A DNA stretch of 64,000 bases from Kaistia adipata DSM 17808 (lineage in GTDB: Bacteria > Pseudomonadota > Alphaproteobacteria > Rhizobiales > Kaistiaceae), in assembly GCF_000423225.1 (NCBI RefSeq), contig NZ_AUHO01000007.1, positions 620,001 to 684,000 on the forward strand, read 5' to 3'. A program made the position numbers and the translations under genes. Shown here piece by piece: positions 43,171-51,178 of this stretch. Below the pieces are notes generated by a model. The model made no database searches and had not been told where the DNA came from. It saw only the letters and a program-made list of their open reading frames with translations. How positions within the stretch are numbered: position 1 is the first letter of the stretch; each line of letters opens with the position of its first letter.

Positions 43171-43851
43171 TCACGTGCGCAGCTTGCGGCGGCGGACAAA
43201 GGCGACTTCGCCGATGGCCCACAGGACGACGCGGAAGAGGACGGAGAGGGCGAGATAGATCGCCGCGACGATCAGGTAGACCTCGAACGAGCGGAACGTT
43301 TCCGACTGGATCAGGTTCGCCTCGGCGGTCAGTTCCTGGGCCGAGATCTGCGAGGTGATCGAGGACGACAGCATCAGGAGCACGAACTGGCTCGACAGCG
43401 CCGGATACACGCGCTCGACCGCCGGGATCAAGATGATGTGCCAGTAGACCTGGAACTTGTTGAGGCCGAGGCATTCCGCGGCTTCGAGCTGGCCCTTGGC
43501 GATCGACTCGATGCCGGCGCGGATGATCTCGCTGCCATAGGCGCCCGTGTTGATCACCAGGGCGATGACGGCGGCGGTCTCGGCCGAGAGCTTCAGGCCG
43601 AGGCTCGGCAGGCCGAAATAGACAATGAAGATCTGGACCAGCAGCGGCGTGTTGCGGATCACCTCGACATAGGCGCCGACCAGCCCGGAAGCGAACTTGT
43701 TCTTGCCGGAGCGGATGATGGCGCAGACCAGCGCGACGATGAAGCCGATGGCGATCGAGGATCCCGCGAGCAGGATGGTCTGCCAGGCGCCGCGCATGAA
43801 AGCGGGCCAGGTCGTCATGAGAAAGGAGAAATCAAACGAGTATGAGAGCAT
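43171..43851 (-). CDS. Amino-acid-type ABC transporter permease (operon 1, first)
   Basis: 226 residues. N-terminus MLSYSFDFSFLMTTWPAFMRGAWQTIL, then LVGAYVEVIRNTPLLVQIFIVYFGLP and EAA loop LEAAECLGLNKFQVYWHIILIPAVERVYPAL. First gene of the operon. The long region upstream (43852-44540) separates it from the divergent GntR gene and should hold its promoter. The N-terminus is closely shared with the paralogue at 48720. Confidence 0.92.
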   Translation of the reverse strand: MLSYSFDFSFLMTTWPAFMRGAWQTILLAGSSIAIGFIVALVCAIIRSGKNKFASGLVGAYVEVIRNTPLLVQIFIVYFGLPSLGLKLSAETAAVIALVINTGAYGSEIIRAGIESIAKGQLEAAECLGLNKFQVYWHIILIPAVERVYPALSSQFVLLMLSSSITSQISAQELTAEANLIQSETFRSFEVYLIVAAIYLALSVLFRVVLWAIGEVAFVRRRKLRT

Positions 43852-44405
43852 CCCGTCGCCTGCGCTGTTGATGGCTCGGTTGGGTCCTGGTGCGGTTCCG
43901 CTGTGGAAGGCTGGCTAGCTGCCGCCTGTCGCGGACCACTCCGGCGGCGCCGTGCGCCTGGGGAGTTCGCTGGCCCGACCCGTCGGCAGCGGCATATCGC
44001 CGGTCCGTCGCGGCTGCAAGGCCGGTATCCTGTGGCAATCCGACATGGCCACGCGCCGCATCCGCGGCCACTCGAGGCCGGGCACGCGGGTGCCGAGGGA
44101 TGCGGTCCGGCGCGACACCGTATAGCCGTTCCGCCACACTTCGTGCGGCGTCTCGGTCGTCCGGGTCTGGAAGTCTGTCGTGTTCATTCCATCGCCTTGG
44201 TCGATCGCCTCCTCCCGGAGGCATGGGTAGCGTCGTGCCGGCCGGGACCGGCGTGCGCGGGCGTTCAGGACGATCGGATCGGAGCGCCGGCATCACGCCG
44301 CGCAACCTCCTCCACCACCAGCTCGGGCGAACGACTGTGCGTCGTGGCCGCCCGGCAGGCACCTGTTGCCTCTTTTTGCGTCCCGGCACTAGTATTCTAG
44401 TCCAC

Positions 44406-44416
44406 TGTCATTGACA
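44406..44416. promoter_or_regulatory. Palindrome TGTCA-T-TGACA
   Basis: Five-base perfect arms around a single T, in the AT-rich part of the divergent region. Short GntR-type (FCD) sites often have this size. Possible operator for the regulator at 44541. Confidence 0.4.
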
Positions 44417-44463
44417 ATACGCGTCGACAAGCGGCCCTTACGGAAGGTTGGTTTCATATAACT

Positions 44464-44477
44464 GTTTGAAATCAAAC
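44464..44477. promoter_or_regulatory. Palindrome GTTTGA-AA-TCAAAC
   Basis: Perfect six-base arms with a two-base centre, 64 bases upstream of the GntR start, so a likely autoregulatory operator. Degenerate relatives occur upstream of the COG3964 amidohydrolase (52265-52279) and the enamidase-like gene (about 63497-63507). Confidence 0.5.
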
Positions 44478-44540
44478 GATGTTCGGGAAAAATGCGAATA
44501 AGGCCTGTTTGGGCCGAATAAAAAAGACGGGACGGAAACG

Positions 44541-45290
44541 ATGAGTGAAGCCGCCGCCCAATCGTTGGGCGCCATCCTCGACGACGCCAGTCTGAGCCGC
44601 GAGCGGCGGGCGTCGTTGCAGGTCTATACGCTGCTGCGGCGCGCCATCATCTCCCTGCAGTTGGTGCCGAACCGGCCGCTTTCGGAGCAGGACGTGGCCA
44701 ACCGCCTGTCGGTCAGCCGCACGCCGGTGCGCGAGGCGTTCATCCGCCTCGCCGAGGAGGGGCTGCTGATCACCTATCCGCAGCTCGCGACGGTGATCTC
44801 GCCGATTCGGATGGAGGCGCTGCTCGAGGCGCAGTTCCTGCGCGAGGCGGTGGAATGCGCGCTGGCGGAGCGGGCGGCCGAGCGTATCGACGAGGACGGC
44901 ATCGTCCGGCTGCGCGGCGTGCTGGAACGGCACGGGGCGGCGCTCCGGGCCGAGAAGTGGATGGAGTTCCATCAGCTCGATGAGGATACGCATCAGCTGA
45001 TCTGCGAGATCGCCGGTCTCGCCGGCCTCGGTCGCCAGATCGAGCATGCCCGCGGCCATCTCGATCGCGCCCGCTATCTGACCCTGCCCGAGGTCGACAC
45101 CTCGCAGCGCGTCGTCGCCCAGCACACCACCGTGGTCGAGGCGATCTGCAACAACCGCCCCGAGGAGGCGCGCGAGGCGATGCGCCTCCATGTCCGCGAT
45201 CTGCTGCCACGCCTCGAAAGCCTGCGCGCGCAATATCCGGACTATTTCGAGGACAAGCCGCAATTCGCGCGGCGGCCCGCCAGCCGCTGA
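44541..45290 (+). CDS. GntR family regulator, FCD type
   Basis: 249 residues. Winged helix: LVPNRPLSEQDVANRLSVSRTPVREAFIRLAEEGLLITYP (about residues 36-75), then an FCD domain with FHQLDEDTHQLICEIAGL and MRLHVRDLLPRLESL carrying metal-site residues. It lies between two paralogous importers and convergent to the AroE-like gene. Likely controls the importer at 40918-43851 through the palindromes in the intervening region; ligand unknown. Confidence 0.9.
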   Translation: MSEAAAQSLGAILDDASLSRERRASLQVYTLLRRAIISLQLVPNRPLSEQDVANRLSVSRTPVREAFIRLAEEGLLITYPQLATVISPIRMEALLEAQFLREAVECALAERAAERIDEDGIVRLRGVLERHGAALRAEKWMEFHQLDEDTHQLICEIAGLAGLGRQIEHARGHLDRARYLTLPEVDTSQRVVAQHTTVVEAICNNRPEEAREAMRLHVRDLLPRLESLRAQYPDYFEDKPQFARRPASR

Positions 45291-45314
45291 ACGGGCGCCG
45301 CGCGTCGGGATCGC

Positions 45315-46115
45315 TCAGAGACCGAAATAGTCGGCCATCAGCTCGATCTGCTGGTCGAGCATGGGCCGGCCGAGATGGATCCGGCAGCCCTTCTCCTGCG
45401 CGCTGGCCAGCAGCGGCGTGATTTCCGGCACCATGATCACCTCGGCGACGATCATCGAAGGCTCCAGCCTGGCGAAATCGAGCGGCGGCGCATCCTCCGG
45501 TCGCATGCCGAGCGAGGTGCCGTTGATGATGATGTCGTGCCCGCTCGGATCGTCGCTGCCGACCGTGACGGGGATGTCCGGATGGTCTGCGAGGATGCGG
45601 GTGCGCAGGTCCTCCGCCTTGGCGCGGGTGCGGTTTGCGAGCGTCAGTTGCGCCACGCCGCCGGCGGCGAGCGCGAAGGCGATGGCGTTGGCCGCGCCGC
45701 CGGCGCCGGCGAGATAGACCCGGCGTCCGGCGATCGCGATGCCGTTCGCGGCGAGACCCGCCACGAAGCCGACGCCGTCGAGCGAATCGCCATGCAGCCG
45801 GCCGTCCGCGTCGCGCCGGATGACGTTGACCGCCCCGACCGCGCGGGCGCGCGGCGTGACCTCATCGCAGAGCGCCGTCATCGGGCCCTTGTGCGGCACG
45901 GTGATGATGGCGCCGTCGAAGCTCTTCAGCGTCCGCAGCGCATCGGCGAACTGCGCCAGCGACTCGGGCGCGATCTGGAAGGGAACCATGACCGCGTCGC
46001 GGCCGCGGCGGCGGGCGATGCGGTTGATGCCGGGCGGCGCCTTCACATGGGCGATCGGGTCGGCGAGGATTCCGAGCACGCGGGTCCGGCCGGTGATCTC
46101 TCCGGTTTCTGTCAT
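45315..46115 (-). CDS. Shikimate dehydrogenase-like (AroE/YdiB family) oxidoreductase
   Basis: 266 residues. The AroE fold is clear: ITVPHKGPM carries the catalytic Lys, GDSLDGVGF the catalytic Asp, YLAGAGGAANAIAFALA the NADP-binding loop, NRTRAKAE the NADP-specific Asn-Arg-Thr, and the C-terminal LGRPMLDQQIELMADYFGL. The shikimate-binding SxS motif in the first strand (AHSKSP in AroE) reads AHVKAP, so both serines are gone and shikimate itself is an unlikely substrate. It probably follows the second ABC operon, separated by a repeat element. A role on a related polyol acid is inference. Confidence 0.87.
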   Translation of the reverse strand: MTETGEITGRTRVLGILADPIAHVKAPPGINRIARRRGRDAVMVPFQIAPESLAQFADALRTLKSFDGAIITVPHKGPMTALCDEVTPRARAVGAVNVIRRDADGRLHGDSLDGVGFVAGLAANGIAIAGRRVYLAGAGGAANAIAFALAAGGVAQLTLANRTRAKAEDLRTRILADHPDIPVTVGSDDPSGHDIIINGTSLGMRPEDAPPLDFARLEPSMIVAEVIMVPEITPLLASAQEKGCRIHLGRPMLDQQIELMADYFGL

Positions 46116-46170
46116 GGCTGTCCGTCCGTCTTGATAGTTCTGGAGAGCTTTTGCGCAATTCCGTCCTCAA

Positions 46171-46289
46171 CATCCTGAGGAGGCCCGAAGGGCCGTCTCG
46201 AAGGACGCAGAGCGGTCATGCATTCAAACTTCTCGCCCCTCCACCCTGCGTCCTTCGAGACGGCTTTCTGCGAAAGCCTCCTCAGTATG
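46171..46289. repeat. Interspersed palindromic repeat (CTGAGGAGGC type)
   Basis: Inverted arms at about 46171-46212 and 46244-46289. The left includes CATCCTGAGGAGGC and CGTCTCGAAGGACGCAG; the right is its inverted counterpart, with CTGCGTCCTTCGAGACGG and GCCTCCTCAG. A repeat family widespread in Hyphomicrobiales intergenic DNA. Lies between the solute-binding gene and the AroE-like gene and may attenuate or stabilise the transcript. Confidence 0.75.
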
Positions 46290-46380
46290 TCGGGAGCTGG
46301 GGCTGCACGGCTGTCTGTGACTGCCACGCGAAGTCGATGCGGAGGCGGCGGGCCAGGAGTGGCCCGCCGCTTTGCATGCC

Positions 46381-47181
46381 TTACTCGCCGATGTTTTCCG
46401 GCAGGTTCTGGTTGAAATACTTGACGTAGATCTCGTTCAGCTTGCCGTTCTCGAGGTTGGTGGCGACCCACTGGTCGATCCAGGCCTTGAGCTCGGGATC
46501 GTTCTTGCGCAGGCCGACCGCCATCGGATAGGCGGCGAGCGTCAGCTTGACCTCGAGGCCCTTGTCCGCGTTCTGCTCGGCGACCGAATTGGCGGTCGAG
46601 AGCGCGGCGGCGAAGACGTCCTGCTGGCCGGTGGCGACGGCGGTGTTGGTGGTCGCCTCGTCTTCGTAGCGGACGATGTTGGCGGCGGCGCCCGATTCCT
46701 TGACGGCGCGGGTCAGCTCGATGTCGGCCGTGGTGCCGCGCGCGACGGCGACGTTCTTGCCGCCGAGATCGGCGGTCGAGGTCAGCGCAACGGCCTTCGG
46801 CGCAGAGACGACGACCGGAACGACGCCGTAGGGCTTCGAATAGTTGACGACCTTCTTGCGCTCCTCGGTGATCGAGAAGGAGGCGATGACGATGTCCGCC
46901 TTGTTGGCGAGCAGGAACGGCACGCGGTTGGCGCCCGAGACCGGCACGACTTCGAGCTTCACGCCGAGATCGTCGGCGAGCAGCTGGGCGGTCTCGATGT
47001 CCGAGCCGATCGCCTTCGCCTGCGCGTCGAGCATGCCGTAGGGCGGGTGGCTGATGTCGACCGCGACGCGCAGCGTGCCGCGCTCCTTGATCTGCTCGGG
47101 CGTGTCGGCCTGGGCGCTGGCTGCGCCGGCGCAGAGCGCGAGCGACAGGGCGACGCCGCCGAAGAGACGTTTCATGTTCAT
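46381..47181 (-). CDS. Solute-binding protein, polar amino acid ABC family (operon 2)
   Basis: 266 residues from the ATG at 47181 (GGAGG eight bases upstream). The signal peptide ends ...LCAGAASAQA. Family 3 pattern: LRVAVDISHPPYGMLDAQAKAIGSDIETAQLLADDLG, SGANRVPFLLANKADIVIASFSITEERKKVVNYS, YEDEATTNTAVATGQQDVF. Clearly paralogous to the protein at 40918 (shared NRVPFLL, ADIV, SFSIT/AFAIT segments). Fourth gene of its operon. Confidence 0.9.
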   Translation of the reverse strand: MNMKRLFGGVALSLALCAGAASAQADTPEQIKERGTLRVAVDISHPPYGMLDAQAKAIGSDIETAQLLADDLGVKLEVVPVSGANRVPFLLANKADIVIASFSITEERKKVVNYSKPYGVVPVVVSAPKAVALTSTADLGGKNVAVARGTTADIELTRAVKESGAAANIVRYEDEATTNTAVATGQQDVFAAALSTANSVAEQNADKGLEVKLTLAAYPMAVGLRKNDPELKAWIDQWVATNLENGKLNEIYVKYFNQNLPENIGE

Positions 47182-47219
47182 AGTGTCTTCCTCCACTTGG
47201 TAGAAATCGGGCCGGGCGG

Positions 47220-48014
47220 TCAGAGACCGTTGCCGACGAACTGGCGCAGCTCCGGCGTCTGCGGGTTGGCGAGCATGTCGCCGGTGCCGGTCTCCCAGAT
47301 CTTGCCGTGGTGCATGAACACCACCTGGTCGGCGACGGAGCGGGCGAAGGCCATCTCATGCGTGACGAGCATCATCGTCATGCCTTCCGAGGCGAGCTTC
47401 TCGATGACGCGCAGCACCTCGCCGGTCAGCTCCGGATCGAGCGCCGAGGTCACCTCGTCGAACAGGATCAGCTTGGGTCGCATGGCGAGCGAGCGGGCGA
47501 TGGCGACGCGCTGCTGCTGGCCGCCGGACAATTGCTCGGGATAGTTCTGCGCCTTGTCCGAAAGGCCGACCTGCGCCAGCACCTCGCCGGCGAGGGTGCG
47601 GGCCTCGGCGGCGCCGATCTTGTGCACCTTGCGCGGCGCGAGCGTCACGTTCTGCTCGACGGTCAGGTGCGGGAACAGATTGTAGCTCTGGAACACGATG
47701 CCGACGTCCTGGCGCAGCTCGCGCAGGTCGACATTGCCGTTGTGCAGGTCGCGGCCGCAGACGGTCAGCTTGCCGGCATTGATGCGCTCGAGCCCGTTGA
47801 CGCAGCGCAGCGCCGTGCTCTTGCCGGAGCCCGAGCGCCCGATCAGCGCCACCACTTCGCCGGTCTTGACCTCGAGGTCGATGCCCTTCAGCACCTCGAG
47901 CTCGCCGAAGCTTTTGCGCACGCCCTCGAAGCGCACGAGCGGGGTGGCGTTGGTCATGGAGCTGGCCTCGATCGCGCTGGCGGTGGTCGTGTTGATTTTC
48001 GATGTCGCGTTCAT
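47220..48014 (-). CDS. Amino-acid-type ABC transporter ATPase (operon 2)
   Basis: 264 residues from the ATG at 48014 (TGAGGA upstream; an internal ATG at 47957 is the alternative, giving the usual family length). Walker A GRSGSGKST, IVFQSYNLFPHLTVEQNV, LSGGQQQR, LILFDEVTSALDPEL and VTHEMAFARSVAD. Paralogue of the ATPase at 41734 with near-identical motifs. Drives the permeases at 48023 and 48720. Confidence 0.92.
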   Translation of the reverse strand: MNATSKINTTTASAIEASSMTNATPLVRFEGVRKSFGELEVLKGIDLEVKTGEVVALIGRSGSGKSTALRCVNGLERINAGKLTVCGRDLHNGNVDLRELRQDVGIVFQSYNLFPHLTVEQNVTLAPRKVHKIGAAEARTLAGEVLAQVGLSDKAQNYPEQLSGGQQQRVAIARSLAMRPKLILFDEVTSALDPELTGEVLRVIEKLASEGMTMMLVTHEMAFARSVADQVVFMHHGKIWETGTGDMLANPQTPELRQFVGNGL

Positions 48015-48022
48015 GGCGTTCC

Positions 48023-48667
48023 TCAGCTGCGGGTGAGGCGTCGTTCGAACCGGCGCGCCAGCGCCGACATCGGGAAGCAGATCGCGAAATAGATCAGCGC
48101 CGCGATGGTGAAGACGGTGAAGGGCATGAAGGTCGAGTTGTTGATGACCTTGGCCGAGTAGGTGAGGTCGAAGAAGCCGATGACGACCGCGTAGGAGGTG
48201 TTCTTCACGATCTGCACCAGGAAGCCGACGGTCGGCGGCACGGCGATGCGGAGCGCCTGCGGCAGGATCACGTAGACGAAGCGCTGGGTGTTGGTGAGGG
48301 CCAGGCATTCGCCGGCCTCCCACTGCGTCTTCGGTACCGCCTGGATGCAGCCGCGCCAGATCTCGCCGAGATAGGCGCTGGAATAGAGCGTCATCGCGAT
48401 TCCGGCGGCGACCAGGGCCGGCACGTCATAGCCGCCGATCGAGATGCCGAAATAGACGACGAACATGATGACGGGCAGCGGAATGCCCTGGATCAGCTGC
48501 ACGAAGGCTCCGGAGAGCCAGTTGAGGCCGCGATTGTGGGAGGCGCGGGCGAGCGCCACCGGCAGGCCGAGAAGGGTGCCGCCGACGAAGCCGAGCAGCG
48601 ACAGGACGATGGTCCAGCCGGCGCCGCGGAAGATGAAGGCGAGCTGCTCGATGGTCAGTCCGAACAT
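48023..48667 (-). CDS. Amino-acid-type ABC transporter permease (operon 2, second)
   Basis: 214 residues. FVQLIQGIPLPVIMFVVYFGISIGG replaces the GTPLL motif of the paralogue with GIPLP. EAA loop: WEAGECLALTNTQRFVYVILPQALRIAVPP. Five membrane segments. Layout and spacing match the gene at 42509. Confidence 0.92.
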   Translation of the reverse strand: MFGLTIEQLAFIFRGAGWTIVLSLLGFVGGTLLGLPVALARASHNRGLNWLSGAFVQLIQGIPLPVIMFVVYFGISIGGYDVPALVAAGIAMTLYSSAYLGEIWRGCIQAVPKTQWEAGECLALTNTQRFVYVILPQALRIAVPPTVGFLVQIVKNTSYAVVIGFFDLTYSAKVINNSTFMPFTVFTIAALIYFAICFPMSALARRFERRLTRS

Positions 48668-48719
48668 GGGCGGGATCCGTGCGTCGCGGGAAGGGGCAGG
48701 CGGAAGCGGGCGGCGCGCA

Positions 48720-49403
48720 TCAGAGCGACGTGCCGAGCCGGCGCTTGCGGGGGAAGGAGACCTGGGCGATGCCGAGCAGGGTCAGCCGCAGCAGGCACGC
48801 CATCGCCAGATAGATCGCCGCGATGACGAGATAGACCTCGAAGCCGCGGAAGGTGAAGGACTGGATCATGTAGGCGACGCCGGTCAGCTCCTCGGCCGAG
48901 ATCTGCGACATGATCGAGGTGGCCAGCATCATCAGCACGAACTGGCTGACGAGCGCCGGATAGACGCGTTCGACCGCCTGCGGGAGCTGCACCGACCAGA
49001 GGCTCTGGCTCGGCTTCAGCGCCAGGCAGGCGGCGGCCTCGAGCTGGCCCTTCGGGATGCTCTGGAAGCCGGCGCGCATGATCTCGGCGGTGTAGGCGCC
49101 GACATTGATGACGAGCGCGATGACGGCGGCGGGGAAGGGGCCGACCCGGATCTGCAGCACGGCGAGGCCGAAGAACAGCCAGAACACCTGGATGATGAGC
49201 GGCGTGTTGCGGATGCCCTCGACATAGATGGTCACGAGGCGCTGCACCCAGGGCGGACCATACAGGCGGCCGATGGCGCAGCCGGTGCCGAGCGCGAAGC
49301 CGGGGACGATGGAGACGAAGGTCATCCCGAGCGAAAGCCAGATTCCGTACCAGATATCCGGCATGTAGTCGTTTATGAACGAGAAATCGAATTCATATGA
49401 CAA
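48720..49403 (-). CDS. Amino-acid-type ABC transporter permease (operon 2, first); TTG start
   Basis: 227 residues. N-terminus (TTG)SYEFDFSFINDYMPDIWYGI aligns with MLSYSFDFSF of the paralogue at 43171. In this copy the position of the paralogue's ATG is GTC, so the TTG one codon later must serve as start; GGGTGG lies upstream. IRNTPLIIQVFWLFFGLAVLQ and EAA loop LEAAACLALKPSQSLWSVQLPQAVERVYPAL are typical. The TTG forms the end of a stem-loop (49401-49434), which may lower or regulate initiation. Confidence 0.88.
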   Translation of the reverse strand: MSYEFDFSFINDYMPDIWYGIWLSLGMTFVSIVPGFALGTGCAIGRLYGPPWVQRLVTIYVEGIRNTPLIIQVFWLFFGLAVLQIRVGPFPAAVIALVINVGAYTAEIMRAGFQSIPKGQLEAAACLALKPSQSLWSVQLPQAVERVYPALVSQFVLMMLATSIMSQISAEELTGVAYMIQSFTFRGFEVYLVIAAIYLAMACLLRLTLLGIAQVSFPRKRRLGTSL

Positions 49404-49434
49404 GACGTAATTCCACCCGTTCCGCTACGTCTTG
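49401..49434 (-). promoter_or_regulatory. Stem-loop at the TTG start codon
   Basis: Arms CAAGACGTA and TACGTCTTG (nine bases, perfect) around 16 bases that include the putative ribosome binding site GGGTGG. In the minus-strand mRNA the start codon TTG is the last three bases of the stem. Could limit translation or be a regulator dyad in the DNA. Confidence 0.45.
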
Positions 49435-49478
49435 CGACGAAGAGGTTTTGTATTCCCGGATCTAAAGTTTGGTGGGGA

Positions 49479-49493
49479 TTCGTAAAATACGAA
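49479..49493. promoter_or_regulatory. Palindrome TTCGTA-AAA-TACGAA
   Basis: Six-base perfect arms with AAA centre, immediately before a second palindrome at 49498. Candidate operator for the double-winged-helix regulator at 51154, or for one of the nearby FCD-GntR proteins. Confidence 0.55.
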
Positions 49494-49497
49494 CGGA

Positions 49498-49517
49498 TAC
49501 GATCAATATAGATCGTA
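49498..49517. promoter_or_regulatory. Palindrome TACGATC-N6-GATCGTA
   Basis: Seven-base perfect arms around AATATA. Flanking bases extend it: CGAAC on the left (after a three-base offset) pairs with GTTCG on the right. The TACGA half-site is shared with the adjacent palindrome at 49479, so one regulator could occupy both. Confidence 0.58.
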
Positions 49518-49639
49518 GTTCGAATTATTGCGTGCCTCCCGCGCCGCTTTCCCGTGGGGTATTCTTATTATTCTGTTGACTGGAACAGATCTAACATGAT
49601 TGATTGGTGCACGCAATAACCATTTTATCGGAAATGAAC

Positions 49640-51178
49640 ATGTCGACGCCAGCCCCAATCTCCCCGGTGATCCAGCTCAATCCGACGGACAACGTCAGCG
49701 TGGCGCGGGCGGTCATTTCCGCCGGCACCGTGCTGCCGGGCTCAAATGTCGTGGCGCGGAACGAGATTCCGAGCGGCCACAAGATCGCGACGCAGCCGAT
49801 CGAGGCGGGCGAGGCGGTGCTGAAATACGGCCAGGTGATCGGTCTCGCCAGCGCGTCGATCCAGCCCGGCGAGCACGTGCATCTGCACAATCTCGCCATG
49901 CAGGACAGCGACGTGACCCATGAGTTCGCGGTCGACGGCCGGCCGACGCCGCTGCTGCCCGAATCCGAGCGCCGCACCTTCGAGGGCTATGTCCGCCCGG
50001 ACGGCCAGGTCGGCACGCGCAACTATATCGGCATCATCACCTCGGTGAACTGCTCGGCCACCGTCTCGCGTGCCATCGCCGACGGCTTCAATCGCGGCGG
50101 CGGTCTCGCCGGCTTCGACAATGTCGACGGCGTCGTGGCGCTGACGCACGGCACCGGCTGCGCCATCTCGACCAAGGCCGAGGGCTACCAGTTCCTGATC
50201 CGCACGCTGAGCGGCTACGCCAAGAACCCGAACTTCGCCGGCATCCTGATGATCGGCCTCGGCTGCGAGACCAACCAGATCGAGCCGATCCTGGAGAAGT
50301 TCGGCCTTGAGGAAGGGCCGATGCTGCGCACCATGACGATCCAGCGCCTCGGCGGCACGCGCAAGACGATCGAGACGGCGTCCGAGATCATCCGCGAGAT
50401 GCTGCCGATCGCCAATGCCATGCAGCGCACCACCGTGCCGCTCACCGGCCTCAAGCTGGCGCTGCAGTGCGGCGGCTCGGACGGCTATTCCGGCATTTCC
50501 GCCAATCCGGCGCTCGGCTACGCGGCCGACCTCCTGGTCAAGCATGGCGGCACGGCCGTGCTGAGCGAGACGCCGGAGATCTACGGCGCCGAGCATCTCC
50601 TGACCCGTCGCGCCCAGTCGCCCGCCGTGGCGCAGAAGCTGATGGACCGGATCGATTGGTGGCGCGACTACACCGTCAAGAACAATGCCGAGCTGAACAA
50701 CAACCCGTCGCACGGCAACAAGGCCGGCGGCCTCACCACCATCCTGGAAAAGTCGCTCGGCGCCGTCGCCAAGGGCGGCACCATGCCGCTCGCCGCCGTT
50801 TATGAATATGCCGAGCCGATCGACCAGAGCGGGTTTGTCTTTATGGATACGCCCGGCTACGATCCCGTAGCGGTAACGGGGCAGGTCGCGGGGGGCTGCA
50901 ACATTATCGTTTTCACCACCGGTCGGGGGTCGGTGTCCGGGTTCAAGCCTGCGCCGTGCATCAAGGTCGCGACAAACAGCGAGATGTACGAGCACATGCA
51001 GGAGGACATGGACGTCAACTGCGGCGGCATCGTCACCGGCGAGGACACGATCGAGGCGGCCGGAGAGCGCATCTTCGAGGCCGTCATCGCCATCGCGTCC
51101 GGCCAGCACACCCTCAGCGAAGATTTCGGGTTCGGCGATAATGAGTTCGTGCCATGGCAGATCGGCGCGGTGACCTGA
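49640..51178 (+). CDS. UxaA/GarD family dehydratase (altronate/galactarate type)
   Basis: 512 residues from the ATG at 49640 (GGAAA at good spacing; an ATG two codons upstream is possible). An N-terminal SAF domain (about residues 18-92, VARAVISAGTVLPGSNVVARNEIPSGHKIATQPI) is fused to the dehydratase domain with RPDGQVGTRNYIGI, THGTGCAISTKAEG, GLGCETNQIEPI, CGGSDGYSGISANPALG and NCGGIVTGEDTI. Members dehydrate sugar acids such as altronate or galactarate using iron; sulfolactate lyase is a split relative. The neighbours (amino-acid-type importer, AroE-like enzyme) do not fit standard galacturonate catabolism, so the substrate may be another hydroxy acid. Confidence 0.9.
   Translation: MSTPAPISPVIQLNPTDNVSVARAVISAGTVLPGSNVVARNEIPSGHKIATQPIEAGEAVLKYGQVIGLASASIQPGEHVHLHNLAMQDSDVTHEFAVDGRPTPLLPESERRTFEGYVRPDGQVGTRNYIGIITSVNCSATVSRAIADGFNRGGGLAGFDNVDGVVALTHGTGCAISTKAEGYQFLIRTLSGYAKNPNFAGILMIGLGCETNQIEPILEKFGLEEGPMLRTMTIQRLGGTRKTIETASEIIREMLPIANAMQRTTVPLTGLKLALQCGGSDGYSGISANPALGYAADLLVKHGGTAVLSETPEIYGAEHLLTRRAQSPAVAQKLMDRIDWWRDYTVKNNAELNNNPSHGNKAGGLTTILEKSLGAVAKGGTMPLAAVYEYAEPIDQSGFVFMDTPGYDPVAVTGQVAGGCNIIVFTTGRGSVSGFKPAPCIKVATNSEMYEHMQEDMDVNCGGIVTGEDTIEAAGERIFEAVIAIASGQHTLSEDFGFGDNEFVPWQIGAVT

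Larger units (their letters stand above)
43852..44540. other. Long divergent intergenic region with operators
   Basis: 690 bases between the permease start and the GntR start. About 43860-44390 is GC-rich and contains only unconvincing open frames; the best is a 90-codon minus-strand frame at 43915-44187 starting MNTTDFQTRTTETPHEVW, with no recognisable family. A small hairpin (GCCTCC/GGAGGC) lies at 44207-44222. From 44395 the DNA becomes AT-richer and carries the palindromes at 44406 and 44464, so the promoters for GntR and perhaps the importer are near there. An RNA leader or small gene in the GC-rich part cannot be excluded. Confidence 0.45.
49404..49639. other. AT-rich divergent promoter region
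   Basis: 236 bases between the ABC operon 2 start and the UxaA/GarD-family gene, clearly lower in GC than its neighbours. Holds the palindromes at 49479 and 49498 and a CTGTT-N6-AACAG repeat at about 49573-49588 that overlaps a TTGACT -35-like element (49576-49581). Both promoters should be here. Confidence 0.55.

Noticed and set aside
43915-44187. A 90-codon minus-strand frame in the long intergenic region
   Set aside because: The start looks plausible but there is no good ribosome binding site, no family and no operon fit; recorded only as part of the intergenic region.
49393-49400. TCATATGA palindrome near the importer start, also at 63506-63513
   Set aside because: At 49393 it encodes conserved residues of the permease N-terminus and is only eight bases; likely chance.
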